From IMG/VR virus record IMGVR_UViG_3300017717_000058, positions 1 through 26,896 of that record: a stretch of DNA of 26,896 nucleotides; one strand, given 5' to 3'. The number at the start of each line of letters is the position of its first letter. Positions within the stretch are counted from its first letter, which is position 1. The position numbers were made by a program, and so were the translations under genes. Shown here one piece after another: positions 19,747-26,896 of the stretch. The notes below the pieces were generated by a model that had not been told where the DNA came from, did no database searches, and was given only the letters and a program-made list of their open reading frames with translations. The DNA is from a virus.

Positions 19747-20084
19747 AAGCATCGTCAGCCAAAGCAAAAGGCAGAAGACTGCAACAAGCAGTACGTGATG
19801 CAATCTTAACTCAGTACCCTACACTAGAACCAGATGATGTACGTAGTACTTCAATGGGTGCAGGTGGAGAAGATGTTCTCCTATCTCCTGCTGCTAGGAA
19901 ACTCTTTCCCTACTCTGTAGAGTGTAAGAATCTAGCAAAGATTGTAGTGTACAATTATTATACACAAGCAGAAACAAACTCAGGTAAGTACGAACCTTTA
20001 GTGGTGATTAAACAAAACAGGTCAAAACCCCTAGCAGTAATAGACTTTGACCACTTTATGGAGTTGATAAGGAGAAAGAAATGA
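19743..20084 (+). CDS. PD-(D/E)xK nuclease, probable Holliday-junction resolvase-like
   Basis: 113 residues. The core motif is D44 in GGEDVLLS followed by E60-x-K62 in SVECKN, the PD-(D/E)xK signature. A basic head (AKAKGRRLQQAVRD) carries a likely first helix. The tail has PLVVIKQNRSKPLAVIDFDH, a strand pair typical of resolvase-like folds. In T7 the corresponding slot holds endonuclease I, which cuts branched DNA before packaging. The family here is different but the job may be the same. ATGA overlaps link it on both sides. Confidence 0.75.
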   Translation: MKASSAKAKGRRLQQAVRDAILTQYPTLEPDDVRSTSMGAGGEDVLLSPAARKLFPYSVECKNLAKIVVYNYYTQAETNSGKYEPLVVIKQNRSKPLAVIDFDHFMELIRRKK

Positions 20085-20302
20085 GTAGACTTGATGACCT
20101 GTTTTATGACGATGATAGCATGACTCGCGTTCATTTTAGCTACCGTTCTTGCGGTAAAAGTATTTCATTAAACAATGACTATGTTATTGATGTAACATGG
20201 GATGAAGTCCTTGACGATGTGATTCGTACATTGGAATCACACTATGGTTATACCTTTGATCTTACAGACTTCTTAGTTAAGGCAGGACGTAACGATGGTT
20301 GA
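20081..20302 (+). CDS. Small acidic hypothetical protein
   Basis: 73 residues (MSRLDDLFYDDDSMTRVHFS at the start), acidic, with a probable strand-rich middle (VIDVTWDEVLDDVIRTLESH) and a helical end. It has no motif that I recognise. It overlaps the resolvase-like gene by 4 bases and the DUF3310 gene by 8, so it is embedded in the replication operon. Function unknown. Confidence 0.6.
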   Translation: MSRLDDLFYDDDSMTRVHFSYRSCGKSISLNNDYVIDVTWDEVLDDVIRTLESHYGYTFDLTDFLVKAGRNDG

Positions 20303-20528
20303 TCTTAATGACCTTGCAGACAGACTACGACAGATTGGGGGTGAGCATTACACTAGCAAAAAGGTACAACCTTGGGATGCAATGGAGTCTTGGTTGACTG
20401 AAGAGCAGTTCAAAGGTTTTATGTTAGGTAACGTTATCAAATACTTAGCTAGGTTTCAAGACAAGGGTGGGCAGACTGACTTAGAAAAAGCCAGGCACTA
20501 CCTTGACAAATGCATTGAACTCTGGTAA
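20295..20528 (+). CDS. DUF3310 protein (T7 gp1.7-like core)
   Basis: 77 residues with the full DUF3310 pattern: GEHY (16-19), VQPWDAM (24-30), FMLGNVIKYLARF (42-54), KGG (57-59) and DLEKARHYL (62-70). In T7 this domain forms part of gp1.7, reported as an unusual nucleoside monophosphate kinase without a Walker motif. Here the domain stands alone. Its place next to the ribonucleotide reductase genes supports a role in nucleotide supply, but catalysis by this short form is not shown. A promoter begins in its last codons. Confidence 0.8.
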   Translation: MVDLNDLADRLRQIGGEHYTSKKVQPWDAMESWLTEEQFKGFMLGNVIKYLARFQDKGGQTDLEKARHYLDKCIELW

Positions 20529-20531
20529 AAT
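20503..20531 (+). promoter_or_regulatory. Rightward sigma70 promoter for the reductase genes
   Basis: TTGACA (20503-20508), a 17-nt spacer, then TAAAAT (20526-20531), with TG one base before the -10. It overlaps the end of the DUF3310 gene, and the next start lies 15 bases downstream of the -10. It would let nrdA and nrdB be transcribed independently of upstream genes. Confidence 0.72.
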
Positions 20532-20545
20532 AATAGGTTCGCTCT

Positions 20546-20722
20546 GTGCTTACATTAGAAGATATAAAACAAAAGCTCAAACAACTTGATGAGATTACTT
20601 TGATGGAGACATTAGAAATTACATCAGAAGATCTTGTCAACAAGTTTGTAGACCGGATCGAAGAACAACAAGAACGACTGGAGAATGATTTAGATGACCA
20701 CATACCTTGGGATAACGATTGA
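20546..20722 (+). CDS. Small helical protein before nrdA (GTG start)
   Basis: 58 residues from GTG 20546: MLTLEDIKQKLKQLDEITLM at the start (GTG read as Met), then an acidic helix (DRIEEQQERLEN) and the end DDHIPWDND. I recognise this LTxEDIKxKLxxLDEITL...SEDLV pattern as a recurrent small phage protein of unknown function. There is only a weak AGG before the start, and no in-frame ATG occurs until codon 20, inside the conserved pattern. Its last 29 bases overlap nrdA. It is the first gene after the promoter at 20503-20531. Confidence 0.68.
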   Translation: MLTLEDIKQKLKQLDEITLMETLEITSEDLVNKFVDRIEEQQERLENDLDDHIPWDND

Positions 20723-22451
20723 TTATGAAAGAGACAGTCGCCTCAGTGCTCAAGCAGATAAACTTATGCGTGACTACTACATGTTCGAGCATGAAGACTC
20801 ACCTCAACAATCCTTTGCGCGGGCTGCGGTTGCTTACTGCAAAGATGACCTCGATCTTGCTCAACGCATTTACGACTATGCTAGCAAAGGTTGGTTTATG
20901 TTTTCGTCACCTGTGCTTTCAAACGCACCTGACAATACACGAAACAATCGGGGCTTGCCTATTAGTTGTTTCCTTACTTACTTGGGGGACAATCTTAATA
21001 GCCTTATTGAACACAATGGTGAAGTAGCATGGCTTTCCGTAAAGGGCGGTGGTGTGGGTGGGCATTGGTCAGATATCAGGGGGATCAGCGACAAAGCACC
21101 AGGCCCAATACCATTCATGAAAGTAGTGGACAGTCAGATGACAGCCTACAAACAGGGCAAGACAAGGAAGGGAAGCTACGCAGCCTACCTAGACGTAAGT
21201 CATCCTGACATTGAAGAGTTCATTTCTTTCAAAGTACCGACTGGTGGAGACATCAATCGGAAATGTTTTAATTTATTTAATGCTGTGAATATCACAGATG
21301 ATTTTATGGAGAGTGTAATTAATGATACAGAATGGAACCTTACAGACCCGTCTACAGGAATTGTCAGAGATACAGTCCAAGCTCGCAAGCTGTGGCAACG
21401 AATTCTTGAAGCTAGGTTCAGAACTGGTAGCCCGTACCTTAACTTTATCGACACAGCCAGAAGAGCTTTACCAGAAGCTCAGAAAAGGCTTGGACTATCA
21501 ATTAACGGCAGCAACCTCTGCAATGAAATCCATCTCGCAACAGATGAACAACGAACAGCCGTCTGTTGTCTCTCATCCGTCAACCTTGAATACTACTCTG
21601 AGTGGCGAGCAAGTAGCATGGTTGCAGACCTTATCAGATTCTTGGATAACGTCATTCAATACTTTATCGACAACGCACCAGAAGAACTGGGAAAAGCTGT
21701 CTACTCAGCATATCGAGAGCGTTCAGTCGGCCTTGGAGCAATGGGCTTCCACGGCTACCTCCAATCAAAAGGACTAGCGTGGGAATCATGGAAGGCTACA
21801 AGTGAAAACTATCGTATATTCCAAGACATCAAACAACAAGCAGAGTATTCTACTTACCAACTTGCTATCGAGCGTGGGGAATGTCCTGACGGCTATGGTA
21901 CTGGTCTTAGGAATATGCATCTACTTGCTATCGCTCCTAACGCTAACAGTTCTATTCTGTGTGGTTGCTCTGCCAGTATCGAGCCTCGTATTAGCAATTG
22001 TTATGTACACAGGACTCGTGCAGGGTCTCACACAGTACGCAATCCGTACCTGGCGGAGTTACTCACGGAGAAAGGTCAGAACACTAAGAAGGTTTGGCAG
22101 TCTATTATGGAGGCTGAAGGATCGGTACAGCATCTGGAGTTTCTATCGGACGTTGAGAAAGATACTTTTAAAACAGCCTTCGAGTTAGACCAGAACTGGG
22201 TTGTTGAGCATTCAGCCAAACGGCAAGAGTTTATCTGTCAAGGGCAGAGTGTCAACGTATTCTTCCCATCTGGTACGGACAAGGCTATTGTCAATCAGGT
22301 ACACCTTAAGGCGTGGAAGGAAGGACTTAAAGGATTATACTATCTCAGAACGACTGCGGGTGTTACGGCTGAGAAGGTTGGAACTAAGGTAGATCGTAAT
22401 GCCCTGAAAGACTTTGAAGACGATGAAGTCTGTGTTAGTTGTCAGGGATAA
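20694..22451 (+). CDS. nrdA: Class I ribonucleotide reductase, large subunit
   Basis: 585 residues. The active-site cysteine pair is C92 (LPISCF) and C291/C292 (AVCCLSSVNL). The radical site motif NLCNE gives N274, C276 and E278. The tyrosine pair for radical transfer is in KGLYYLRT, and the C-terminal redox tail is CVSCQG (C580, C583). The protein starts directly at the catalytic barrel, so the N-terminal ATP-cone present in the 761-residue E. coli enzyme is missing and dATP shut-off is not expected. It reduces ribonucleotides to deoxyribonucleotides for phage DNA synthesis. Two long open frames on the same strand inside it (21322-21777, 21802-22188) are shadows. Confidence 0.93.
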   Translation: MTTYLGITIDYERDSRLSAQADKLMRDYYMFEHEDSPQQSFARAAVAYCKDDLDLAQRIYDYASKGWFMFSSPVLSNAPDNTRNNRGLPISCFLTYLGDNLNSLIEHNGEVAWLSVKGGGVGGHWSDIRGISDKAPGPIPFMKVVDSQMTAYKQGKTRKGSYAAYLDVSHPDIEEFISFKVPTGGDINRKCFNLFNAVNITDDFMESVINDTEWNLTDPSTGIVRDTVQARKLWQRILEARFRTGSPYLNFIDTARRALPEAQKRLGLSINGSNLCNEIHLATDEQRTAVCCLSSVNLEYYSEWRASSMVADLIRFLDNVIQYFIDNAPEELGKAVYSAYRERSVGLGAMGFHGYLQSKGLAWESWKATSENYRIFQDIKQQAEYSTYQLAIERGECPDGYGTGLRNMHLLAIAPNANSSILCGCSASIEPRISNCYVHRTRAGSHTVRNPYLAELLTEKGQNTKKVWQSIMEAEGSVQHLEFLSDVEKDTFKTAFELDQNWVVEHSAKRQEFICQGQSVNVFFPSGTDKAIVNQVHLKAWKEGLKGLYYLRTTAGVTAEKVGTKVDRNALKDFEDDEVCVSCQG

Positions 22452-22454
22452 ACA

Positions 22455-22673
22455 GTGAACGAATATGAACGAGCATTGACCACAATGGGAGAGTCTGGAG
22501 TAGTCATCATTGATGCACTCTTCAGGCTCTGTGTTGTTGTGTTAGTAGACATAGCCAACCTGTTAGGTATTAGCTATGAAGCCTTGAACATTTGGCTGTT
22601 TGTAATTGTTCAACCTAGTATAATAATTTATTTGGCCTGGAAACTATGGAAGAGAAAACACAAAACTTACTAA
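22455..22673 (+). CDS. Two-span membrane protein between nrdA and nrdB
   Basis: 72 residues from GTG 22455, with AGGG seven bases upstream. There is no in-frame ATG nearby. Two hydrophobic spans lie near residues 15-36 (GVVIIDALFRLCVVVLVDIA) and 45-64 (LNIWLFVIVQPSIIIYLAWK), with a basic tail (KLWKRKHKTY). The build resembles small holins, but the setting is the nucleotide-synthesis operon, far from the lysis cassette. It may anchor or tune a membrane process early in infection. Function unknown. Its end overlaps the next gene by 28 bases. Confidence 0.6.
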   Translation: MNEYERALTTMGESGVVIIDALFRLCVVVLVDIANLLGISYEALNIWLFVIVQPSIIIYLAWKLWKRKHKTY

Positions 22674-22858
22674 AAAGACTAGATTTAATTAAAGACCACG
22701 ACCCATTTAATAAACGATTACTTAATGACTGCTTTAATTTATTGCAAGAAGCTAATCAAGAAATACAACGATTACAGTACCATAACAACAACCTGATGAA
22801 TGTAATATATCAGAATCAAGATACCTTGGAGACACTACATGAGCCTACTAGAGAGTAA
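22646..22858 (+). CDS. Small coiled-coil protein before nrdB
   Basis: 70 residues (MEEKTQNLLKRLDLIKDHDP at the start), polar and almost wholly helical, with a likely coiled coil near residues 30-60 (LLQEANQEIQRLQYHNNNLM). It overlaps the membrane-protein gene by 28 bases and nrdB by 20 bases. No enzyme motif is present. It may be a partner of the membrane protein or of the reductase. Neither is supported beyond position. Confidence 0.55.
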   Translation: MEEKTQNLLKRLDLIKDHDPFNKRLLNDCFNLLQEANQEIQRLQYHNNNLMNVIYQNQDTLETLHEPTRE

Positions 22859-23792
22859 CGTAACATACAAACCATTCAAGTATCCTTGGGCTGTGAAGTA
22901 TGCGACAGAACATGAACGCATACACTGGATTGAAGATGAGTTAGAACTACAAACAGACGTTAATCATTGGAAGTCAGATGCCCTATCGAAAGCAGAGAAG
23001 AACCATATCACCCAGATCCTGCGGTTATTTACGCAGACTGACGTTGCGGTGGGAACAAACTACTTGGAGTATTACATTCCCAAGTTTAAGAACAATGAGA
23101 TCAGAGCCATGCTCACGGCCTTTGCTTCACGAGAGTTCATCCACCAACGAGCCTACGCCCTGCTCAATGATACTCTGGGACTACCTGAAGAAGAGTTCAC
23201 AACCTTCTTAGAGTATCAGCAGATGGCTGAGAAGGTAGATTTTATGGGTGACATTGACATGCATAGTCATCAAGGAACTGCACTGGCTATCGCACGTTCT
23301 GTACTTAATGAAGGCATGTCACTGTTTAGTGCGTTTGCTATGCTCTTAAATTATCAACGTCAGGGTAAGATGCCCGGAATGTGTACAGTTGTTGAGTGGT
23401 CAGTACGTGATGAGTCACAACACGCAGAAGGTATGGCTAAATTATTTAGGGAGTTCTGCGATGAGCATCCACGAGTAGTGAATGATGATTTCAAGAAAGA
23501 TATCTACGAGATGTTTCGTACTGCAGTCAAACTTGAAGACAAGGTTATTGATCTTGCGTATGAGATGGGTGACTTGGAAGGTCTCCCGGCGGCAGATGTT
23601 AAGCAGTACATTCGCTATCTCGCAGACAGACGTTTACTGCAACTTGGTCTCAAGACGAATTGGAAGGTTAAGGAGAATCCTTTGCCGTGGATGGAAGAAT
23701 TATTAGGTGGTAGTAGTATGAGTAACTTCTTTGAGAAAAGAGTAACCGACTACAACGCACACGGGCTAGAAGGAGATGATTGGGGATGGTAA
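22839..23792 (+). CDS. nrdB: Class I ribonucleotide reductase, small (radical) subunit
   Basis: 317 residues. The di-metal ligands map as D68 (TQTDVAV), E99 and H102 (SREFIH), E158 (LNEGMSL), and E192 and H195 (RDESQH). Y106, four residues after H102, matches radical Tyr122 of E. coli, so the subunit is of the tyrosyl-radical type and not a Phe or Leu variant. The C-terminus (GLEGDDWGW) is acidic and aromatic, as needed to dock on NrdA. It supplies the radical for the NrdA reaction. It completes an nrdA/nrdB pair separated by two small genes, and its stop overlaps the next start by 7 bases. Confidence 0.93.
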   Translation: MSLLESNVTYKPFKYPWAVKYATEHERIHWIEDELELQTDVNHWKSDALSKAEKNHITQILRLFTQTDVAVGTNYLEYYIPKFKNNEIRAMLTAFASREFIHQRAYALLNDTLGLPEEEFTTFLEYQQMAEKVDFMGDIDMHSHQGTALAIARSVLNEGMSLFSAFAMLLNYQRQGKMPGMCTVVEWSVRDESQHAEGMAKLFREFCDEHPRVVNDDFKKDIYEMFRTAVKLEDKVIDLAYEMGDLEGLPAADVKQYIRYLADRRLLQLGLKTNWKVKENPLPWMEELLGGSSMSNFFEKRVTDYNAHGLEGDDWGW

Positions 23793-23971
23793 CAGCAAGG
23801 TTTCACCATGTATTTGGGTTGTCGATGGAAACTGTGCAGTCTCAACCAGTACTAGGTTGGAAGGAAGGACAAGACATTGATGATTCGACTGTCTATTTTT
23901 TTGACGGTTATATTATTAACGTACCGTTTGTGAAGATTATGATCGGAGACATCTTTGATGTCTTTGAATAA
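23786..23971 (+). CDS. Small hypothetical protein at the end of the early arm
   Basis: 61 residues from ATG 23786 (MVTARFHHVFGLSMETVQSQ), preferred over an in-frame TTG at 23780 because AGGAGA is nine bases from the ATG and too close to the TTG. The C-terminal half is hydrophobic and beta-like (VYFFDGYIINVPFVKIMIGD). It is the last rightward gene before the convergent terminators. No family is recognised. Confidence 0.6.
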   Translation: MVTARFHHVFGLSMETVQSQPVLGWKEGQDIDDSTVYFFDGYIINVPFVKIMIGDIFDVFE

Positions 23972-23993
23972 ACAAAGCCCGCACTAGGCGGGC
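23969..23993 (-). terminator. Leftward intrinsic terminator
   Basis: Read leftward, GCCCGC-CTAGT-GCGGGC (23993-23977) is followed by TTTGTTTA. It would end the virion-protein transcript coming from the right. The hairpin sits beyond the rightward-acting one from that direction, so the two terminators are interleaved. Confidence 0.72.
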
Positions 23994-24011
23994 ATCATAG
24001 GTCTCCAGTAG

Positions 24012-24035
24012 CCCCACATTCGTGGGGTTCTTTTT
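24012..24035 (+). terminator. Rightward intrinsic terminator
   Basis: CCCCAC-ATTC-GTGGGG (24012-24027) is followed by TTCTTTTT (24028-24035). It ends the early/replication transcript. Its T-run overlaps the stop codon of the opposing gene by two bases (24034-24035), so there is almost no space between the two arms. Confidence 0.82.
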
Positions 24036-26896
24036 ATAATCCGTAGTCTTTTCTTTGCTTTGGAGTTAGGCCATACTCATCCAATGCATTTTTATCAAAG
24101 CCGTAGTCTTCTTGGAACTTCTTAGCTTCATACTTTTCTAGACCACCACCAATGTAGTTGTACCAGAATCTTCCAAAAGCAGGAGCACGAGCCATAACCT
24201 TTGAGCTTTCAAGGTCAAGCGTACCTTCATACATCTGCTTGAAGTCTTGAGACACAGCCGTAACGTTATCAGCTAACACACCCCAACCACCAAGCACTGT
24301 GTCCTTTAATGCTTCACCTGCTTTACCCTGCTCGACAGCCGTATTGTAGGTGTACTCAGATACCATTAAAAACTTAGCAACGTTTTCGATGTACTTGTCC
24401 GTAAAGCTATCAACATCTAATGGTTCATTTCTTTTTAAGAATGCGTCCTTCAACTCGCCAGTAGCTACGTTTGTAGTTGGAACAATTGCAGCATACACCA
24501 TACCCTTTGCCACTTTGTCTTTTAAAGGTATATCAGCCGTGATAATATCATTCTTTACCAAGTCCAGTTGTTTAATTACGTAAGACTTTAGCTGATAGAA
24601 TACCCGCCCTGTTGGGGACTCAAGATACTTGACAGGCATTTCAGACAGAGTAATCGGCTGTACATTAGCAAGTTCATTGAACACGTACATCTTCACGTTA
24701 TCAGAGATTGTACCTGCACGTAAATCATTAACAAATAAATCAAACTCATCTCCGTATACTTCACCATACTTTTTACGCAACTGCTCAATGCCTTTAGCAG
24801 ACTTTGACATTTGCTGAGCTTTACGTAACGAACCATTAATTAGAGTTTCTTTACCTAGTCTGTCAATAGCCTTGAATCCTGTACCCTTTAACAGGGTGTC
24901 CAAGACTCTCGACGTGAGTCGTCTACTCGACATCATCTCAGCAGCAATGACATCTTCAAGACCTAGTTGTTTAATCGTAATATCTTTTTTACCAATTAAA
25001 GCACGAATAGTATTACCGATACCGTTGTAGTATGCGGCCACACCAAGATCACCGATCTGCGTTAGAGTTGCAAGCGGGTCACCAATGGTTGTCATGTAGT
25101 TGATGTTACGTATATCTTGTAGTACACCGTGTGCTGCTTTTTCTCCTGCCCCAAACCGAATCTTTAATAGGTGAGAGACACGATCAAGATCTCCGTAGTT
25201 TAAACGCCCTGCATTTAACTCTTCCAATACTAAGTTATCAATGCTTTCGTCTGTGTTAATCTCAGTAGCTGCTCTGTTAGAACGTCCAGTCCCAAAGAAT
25301 CTACGTCTTTCCATATCGTGTGAAGTCTGCTTGACGTAGTGATGCAACGCACTGATTGGATCTTCATACTCATCTAAAAGTCTTTCATCTAACTGCCCAA
25401 GCATCCGTTGTTTTGTGGATGATGGTGCTCCAGATCCACGTGCTCCAGGTGTGATAATAATTTTCTTACCATCTTTAGTAAAGCTAACTTTACGGCCCTG
25501 AATCATCTCAGAAATAATCAAACGTTTTTCATTATCAGATAATGCCCGTCCTAGTTGTTTAGACTTTTGCTTCCATACTTTCTGTACTTCACTAAGTTGT
25601 TTACCACTTAGCTTGGTTTGTAGTTGATCGAGATCTTTCACTACACGTGGGAAGTAGTTTGGAATTTTAGTTACGTTGTACCCATACTTAACTAATTCAC
25701 CGTATGTATTCTGTAAGTAATCATCTACTGCTTTAAAAGAACTGACAAGTTCTGGATTGTACTTAGTAAACAGATTACGTGCAGCATCAAAGTCTCCGTT
25801 GTTCAGATACAATGATGCTTGACGTTGTACAGATTTAGATAGCTTACCAAACTGTCTTGAAAACGGCTCAATAATTTCTAATCCGTTAGCCGCCCGTAAG
25901 TGCTGTCGAGTTTCAAACTCACGTAGTTTAATTGCTAGCTTTGGTGATACTTTTTTAAGGCTAGAATGCATTACCCCAAGCCAGTCAGCTATTGAAGACT
26001 TCTTTAGTGGGGTAGTAATAGGATCCGCTTGAAATTCTTGTATGCTTGCAATCTGCTTAGCTTCTTTGCGGGTGGGAATCTGAAATGGTTTAGTACTTTG
26101 CCCGACTAGCTCAGCTACTTCTCCTTCCGTAAGACCAGATTGTTGCCGAACATACGCAGGAATATCTGCTTTCTTAACACCTTCAGTGACACCACGTGCA
26201 GCAATAGTATTTAACTCATCAATTGCATTGTCAGCCTTCTTAATCTGCTTAGCTTCTTTCTTGGTTTTCCTAAGCTGATTGAGTTTACTAATCTTCTCAC
26301 CACTTTTACGCAGTGCAAACCCCACTGCAGGGGCTGCAATCGCAGATACACCACCAACTACAGCAGTCTGAGTAGGGTCATACGTTTCTAGCGTAGGGTC
26401 TTCTACTGCCTGAGATAAAACATCAGAGCCAATACCAATCAGCCCACCAACTGCTGCCATTGTTTTGTATGCTGCTCCCATAGGAATCAAAGCAAGAGCA
26501 GGATCAAGAACAGCCCCACCTAAACCACCTAAGTTTGCGGCTAGTGTGTCTGTTTCTCCTGCAGCAATAACAGCTTCATTGTCTGCAACAATCTCTTCTT
26601 CACGCCGTTGCTTTAAAAAATCAACACGTTGCTCAAAAGACATCTCAGAAAATGGAGCACCGTACATCTTATCAATTGCAGTGTCATCAAAAGCAGGAAG
26701 GATACTAAAGTCAATCATCTGAAACGGATTGTCTTCCGTTGGCTCTACTAAGTCTGCACGTATTTCTCCAATCGGATACATAGACTGCAGGAGAATAGAC
26801 AAGTTACCTGTGGCATTTGCCATCTCATCAAACCCATAGGATAGCTGATCGAAAGTCGATGTGCCTTTAACTGATTCAGTTACATTAGCAAATGGA
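24034..26896 (-). CDS. Large internal virion (ejection) protein, 5' end outside window
   Basis: An ATG at 26823 gives 929 residues, but the frame stays open through the window edge for 24 more codons (ending ...STFDQLSYGFDEM), and no ribosome-binding site precedes that ATG. The true start is therefore outside the window. The visible protein has an Ala/Gly-rich hydrophobic region near 95-165 (counted from that Met), then Lys-rich helices, a repeat-poor helical middle and a C-terminal end KQRKDYGL. Such very long helical proteins at the end of the virion arm are typical internal virion proteins, which leave the capsid to help the genome cross the envelope. No lysozyme motif is visible in the part present. 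Confidence 0.75.
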   Translation of the reverse strand, partial: PFANVTESVKGTSTFDQLSYGFDEMANATGNLSILLQSMYPIGEIRADLVEPTEDNPFQMIDFSILPAFDDTAIDKMYGAPFSEMSFEQRVDFLKQRREEEIVADNEAVIAAGETDTLAANLGGLGGAVLDPALALIPMGAAYKTMAAVGGLIGIGSDVLSQAVEDPTLETYDPTQTAVVGGVSAIAAPAVGFALRKSGEKISKLNQLRKTKKEAKQIKKADNAIDELNTIAARGVTEGVKKADIPAYVRQQSGLTEGEVAELVGQSTKPFQIPTRKEAKQIASIQEFQADPITTPLKKSSIADWLGVMHSSLKKVSPKLAIKLREFETRQHLRAANGLEIIEPFSRQFGKLSKSVQRQASLYLNNGDFDAARNLFTKYNPELVSSFKAVDDYLQNTYGELVKYGYNVTKIPNYFPRVVKDLDQLQTKLSGKQLSEVQKVWKQKSKQLGRALSDNEKRLIISEMIQGRKVSFTKDGKKIIITPGARGSGAPSSTKQRMLGQLDERLLDEYEDPISALHHYVKQTSHDMERRRFFGTGRSNRAATEINTDESIDNLVLEELNAGRLNYGDLDRVSHLLKIRFGAGEKAAHGVLQDIRNINYMTTIGDPLATLTQIGDLGVAAYYNGIGNTIRALIGKKDITIKQLGLEDVIAAEMMSSRRLTSRVLDTLLKGTGFKAIDRLGKETLINGSLRKAQQMSKSAKGIEQLRKKYGEVYGDEFDLFVNDLRAGTISDNVKMYVFNELANVQPITLSEMPVKYLESPTGRVFYQLKSYVIKQLDLVKNDIITADIPLKDKVAKGMVYAAIVPTTNVATGELKDAFLKRNEPLDVDSFTDKYIENVAKFLMVSEYTYNTAVEQGKAGEALKDTVLGGWGVLADNVTAVSQDFKQMYEGTLDLESSKVMARAPAFGRFWYNYIGGGLEKYEAKKFQEDYGFDKNALDEYGLTPKQRKDYGL

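Noticed and set aside
21322-22188. Two long plus-strand frames (151 and 128 residues, the second with apparent membrane spans)
   Set aside because: Both are alternative frames inside nrdA, whose catalytic motifs run through the same bases.
22619-22624. TATAAT before the coiled-coil gene as a promoter
   Set aside because: No recognisable -35 at a usable spacing and no extended -10 TG.

Overview
This window is part of the genome of a lytic tailed bacteriophage, most likely a marine podovirus-like phage with T7-type replication genes. The evidence is a terminase/portal/scaffold/capsid block, a family A DNA polymerase with a T7-like O-helix, a fused primase-helicase, a T7-like 5'-3' exonuclease, a long ejection-type virion protein, and several small families that I recognise from marine phages. 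I see no integrase, excisionase, lysogeny repressor, tRNA or CRISPR array. No phage RNA polymerase gene lies in the window. Instead, host sigma70-type promoters (TTGACA, 16-18 nt spacer, TG-extended -10) occur on both strands. The host cannot be named from the sequence. Both window ends fall inside genes, so the window is a fragment.

Layout. (1) Positions 1-10706 are read leftward and form the virion and lysis arm. In transcription order it holds small terminase, T4-type endolysin, LysM protein, large terminase, portal, two small proteins, scaffold, major capsid, tail fibre, glycine-rich adhesin, a small conserved protein, then a cassette of small membrane proteins (holin-like) and two tiny genes at the edge. 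A sigma70 promoter lies just upstream of the small terminase. A second, closely similar one lies after the portal gene, and a hairpin terminator follows the capsid gene, which resembles the way T7 isolates its capsid gene. (2) Positions 10707-11715 are a non-coding divergent hub of about 1 kb with repeated TAGACTTT/TAGAC elements, palindromes, a GC-rich hairpin and a structured leader in front of the first rightward gene. (3) Positions 11716-23971 are read rightward and form the early and replication arm. It starts with a very basic small protein, an EndoIII-like (HhH-GPD) protein and a short cytosine-methyltransferase-like protein. A run of small unknown genes follows, then primase-helicase, a zinc-ribbon/GIY-YIG nuclease, DNA polymerase, ssDNA-binding protein, exonuclease, PD-(D/E)xK nuclease, a DUF3310 protein and a class I ribonucleotide reductase (nrdA, nrdB) with two small genes between the subunits. 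(4) Around 23977-24035, two interleaved hairpins terminate the converging transcripts. (5) Positions 24034-26896 are read leftward and hold a large internal virion protein that is open at the window edge.

Working together. The layout fits a genome with one divergent control point (about 11 kb) and one convergent point (about 24 kb). The rightward arm would take over the host, make nucleotides and replicate DNA. The leftward arm would build and package virions and lyse the cell. If the complete genome is circular or circularly permuted, the leftward gene at the right edge would be the far end of the same virion arm. The least explained parts are the structured hub and leader (10.7-11.7 kb) and the first three early genes.
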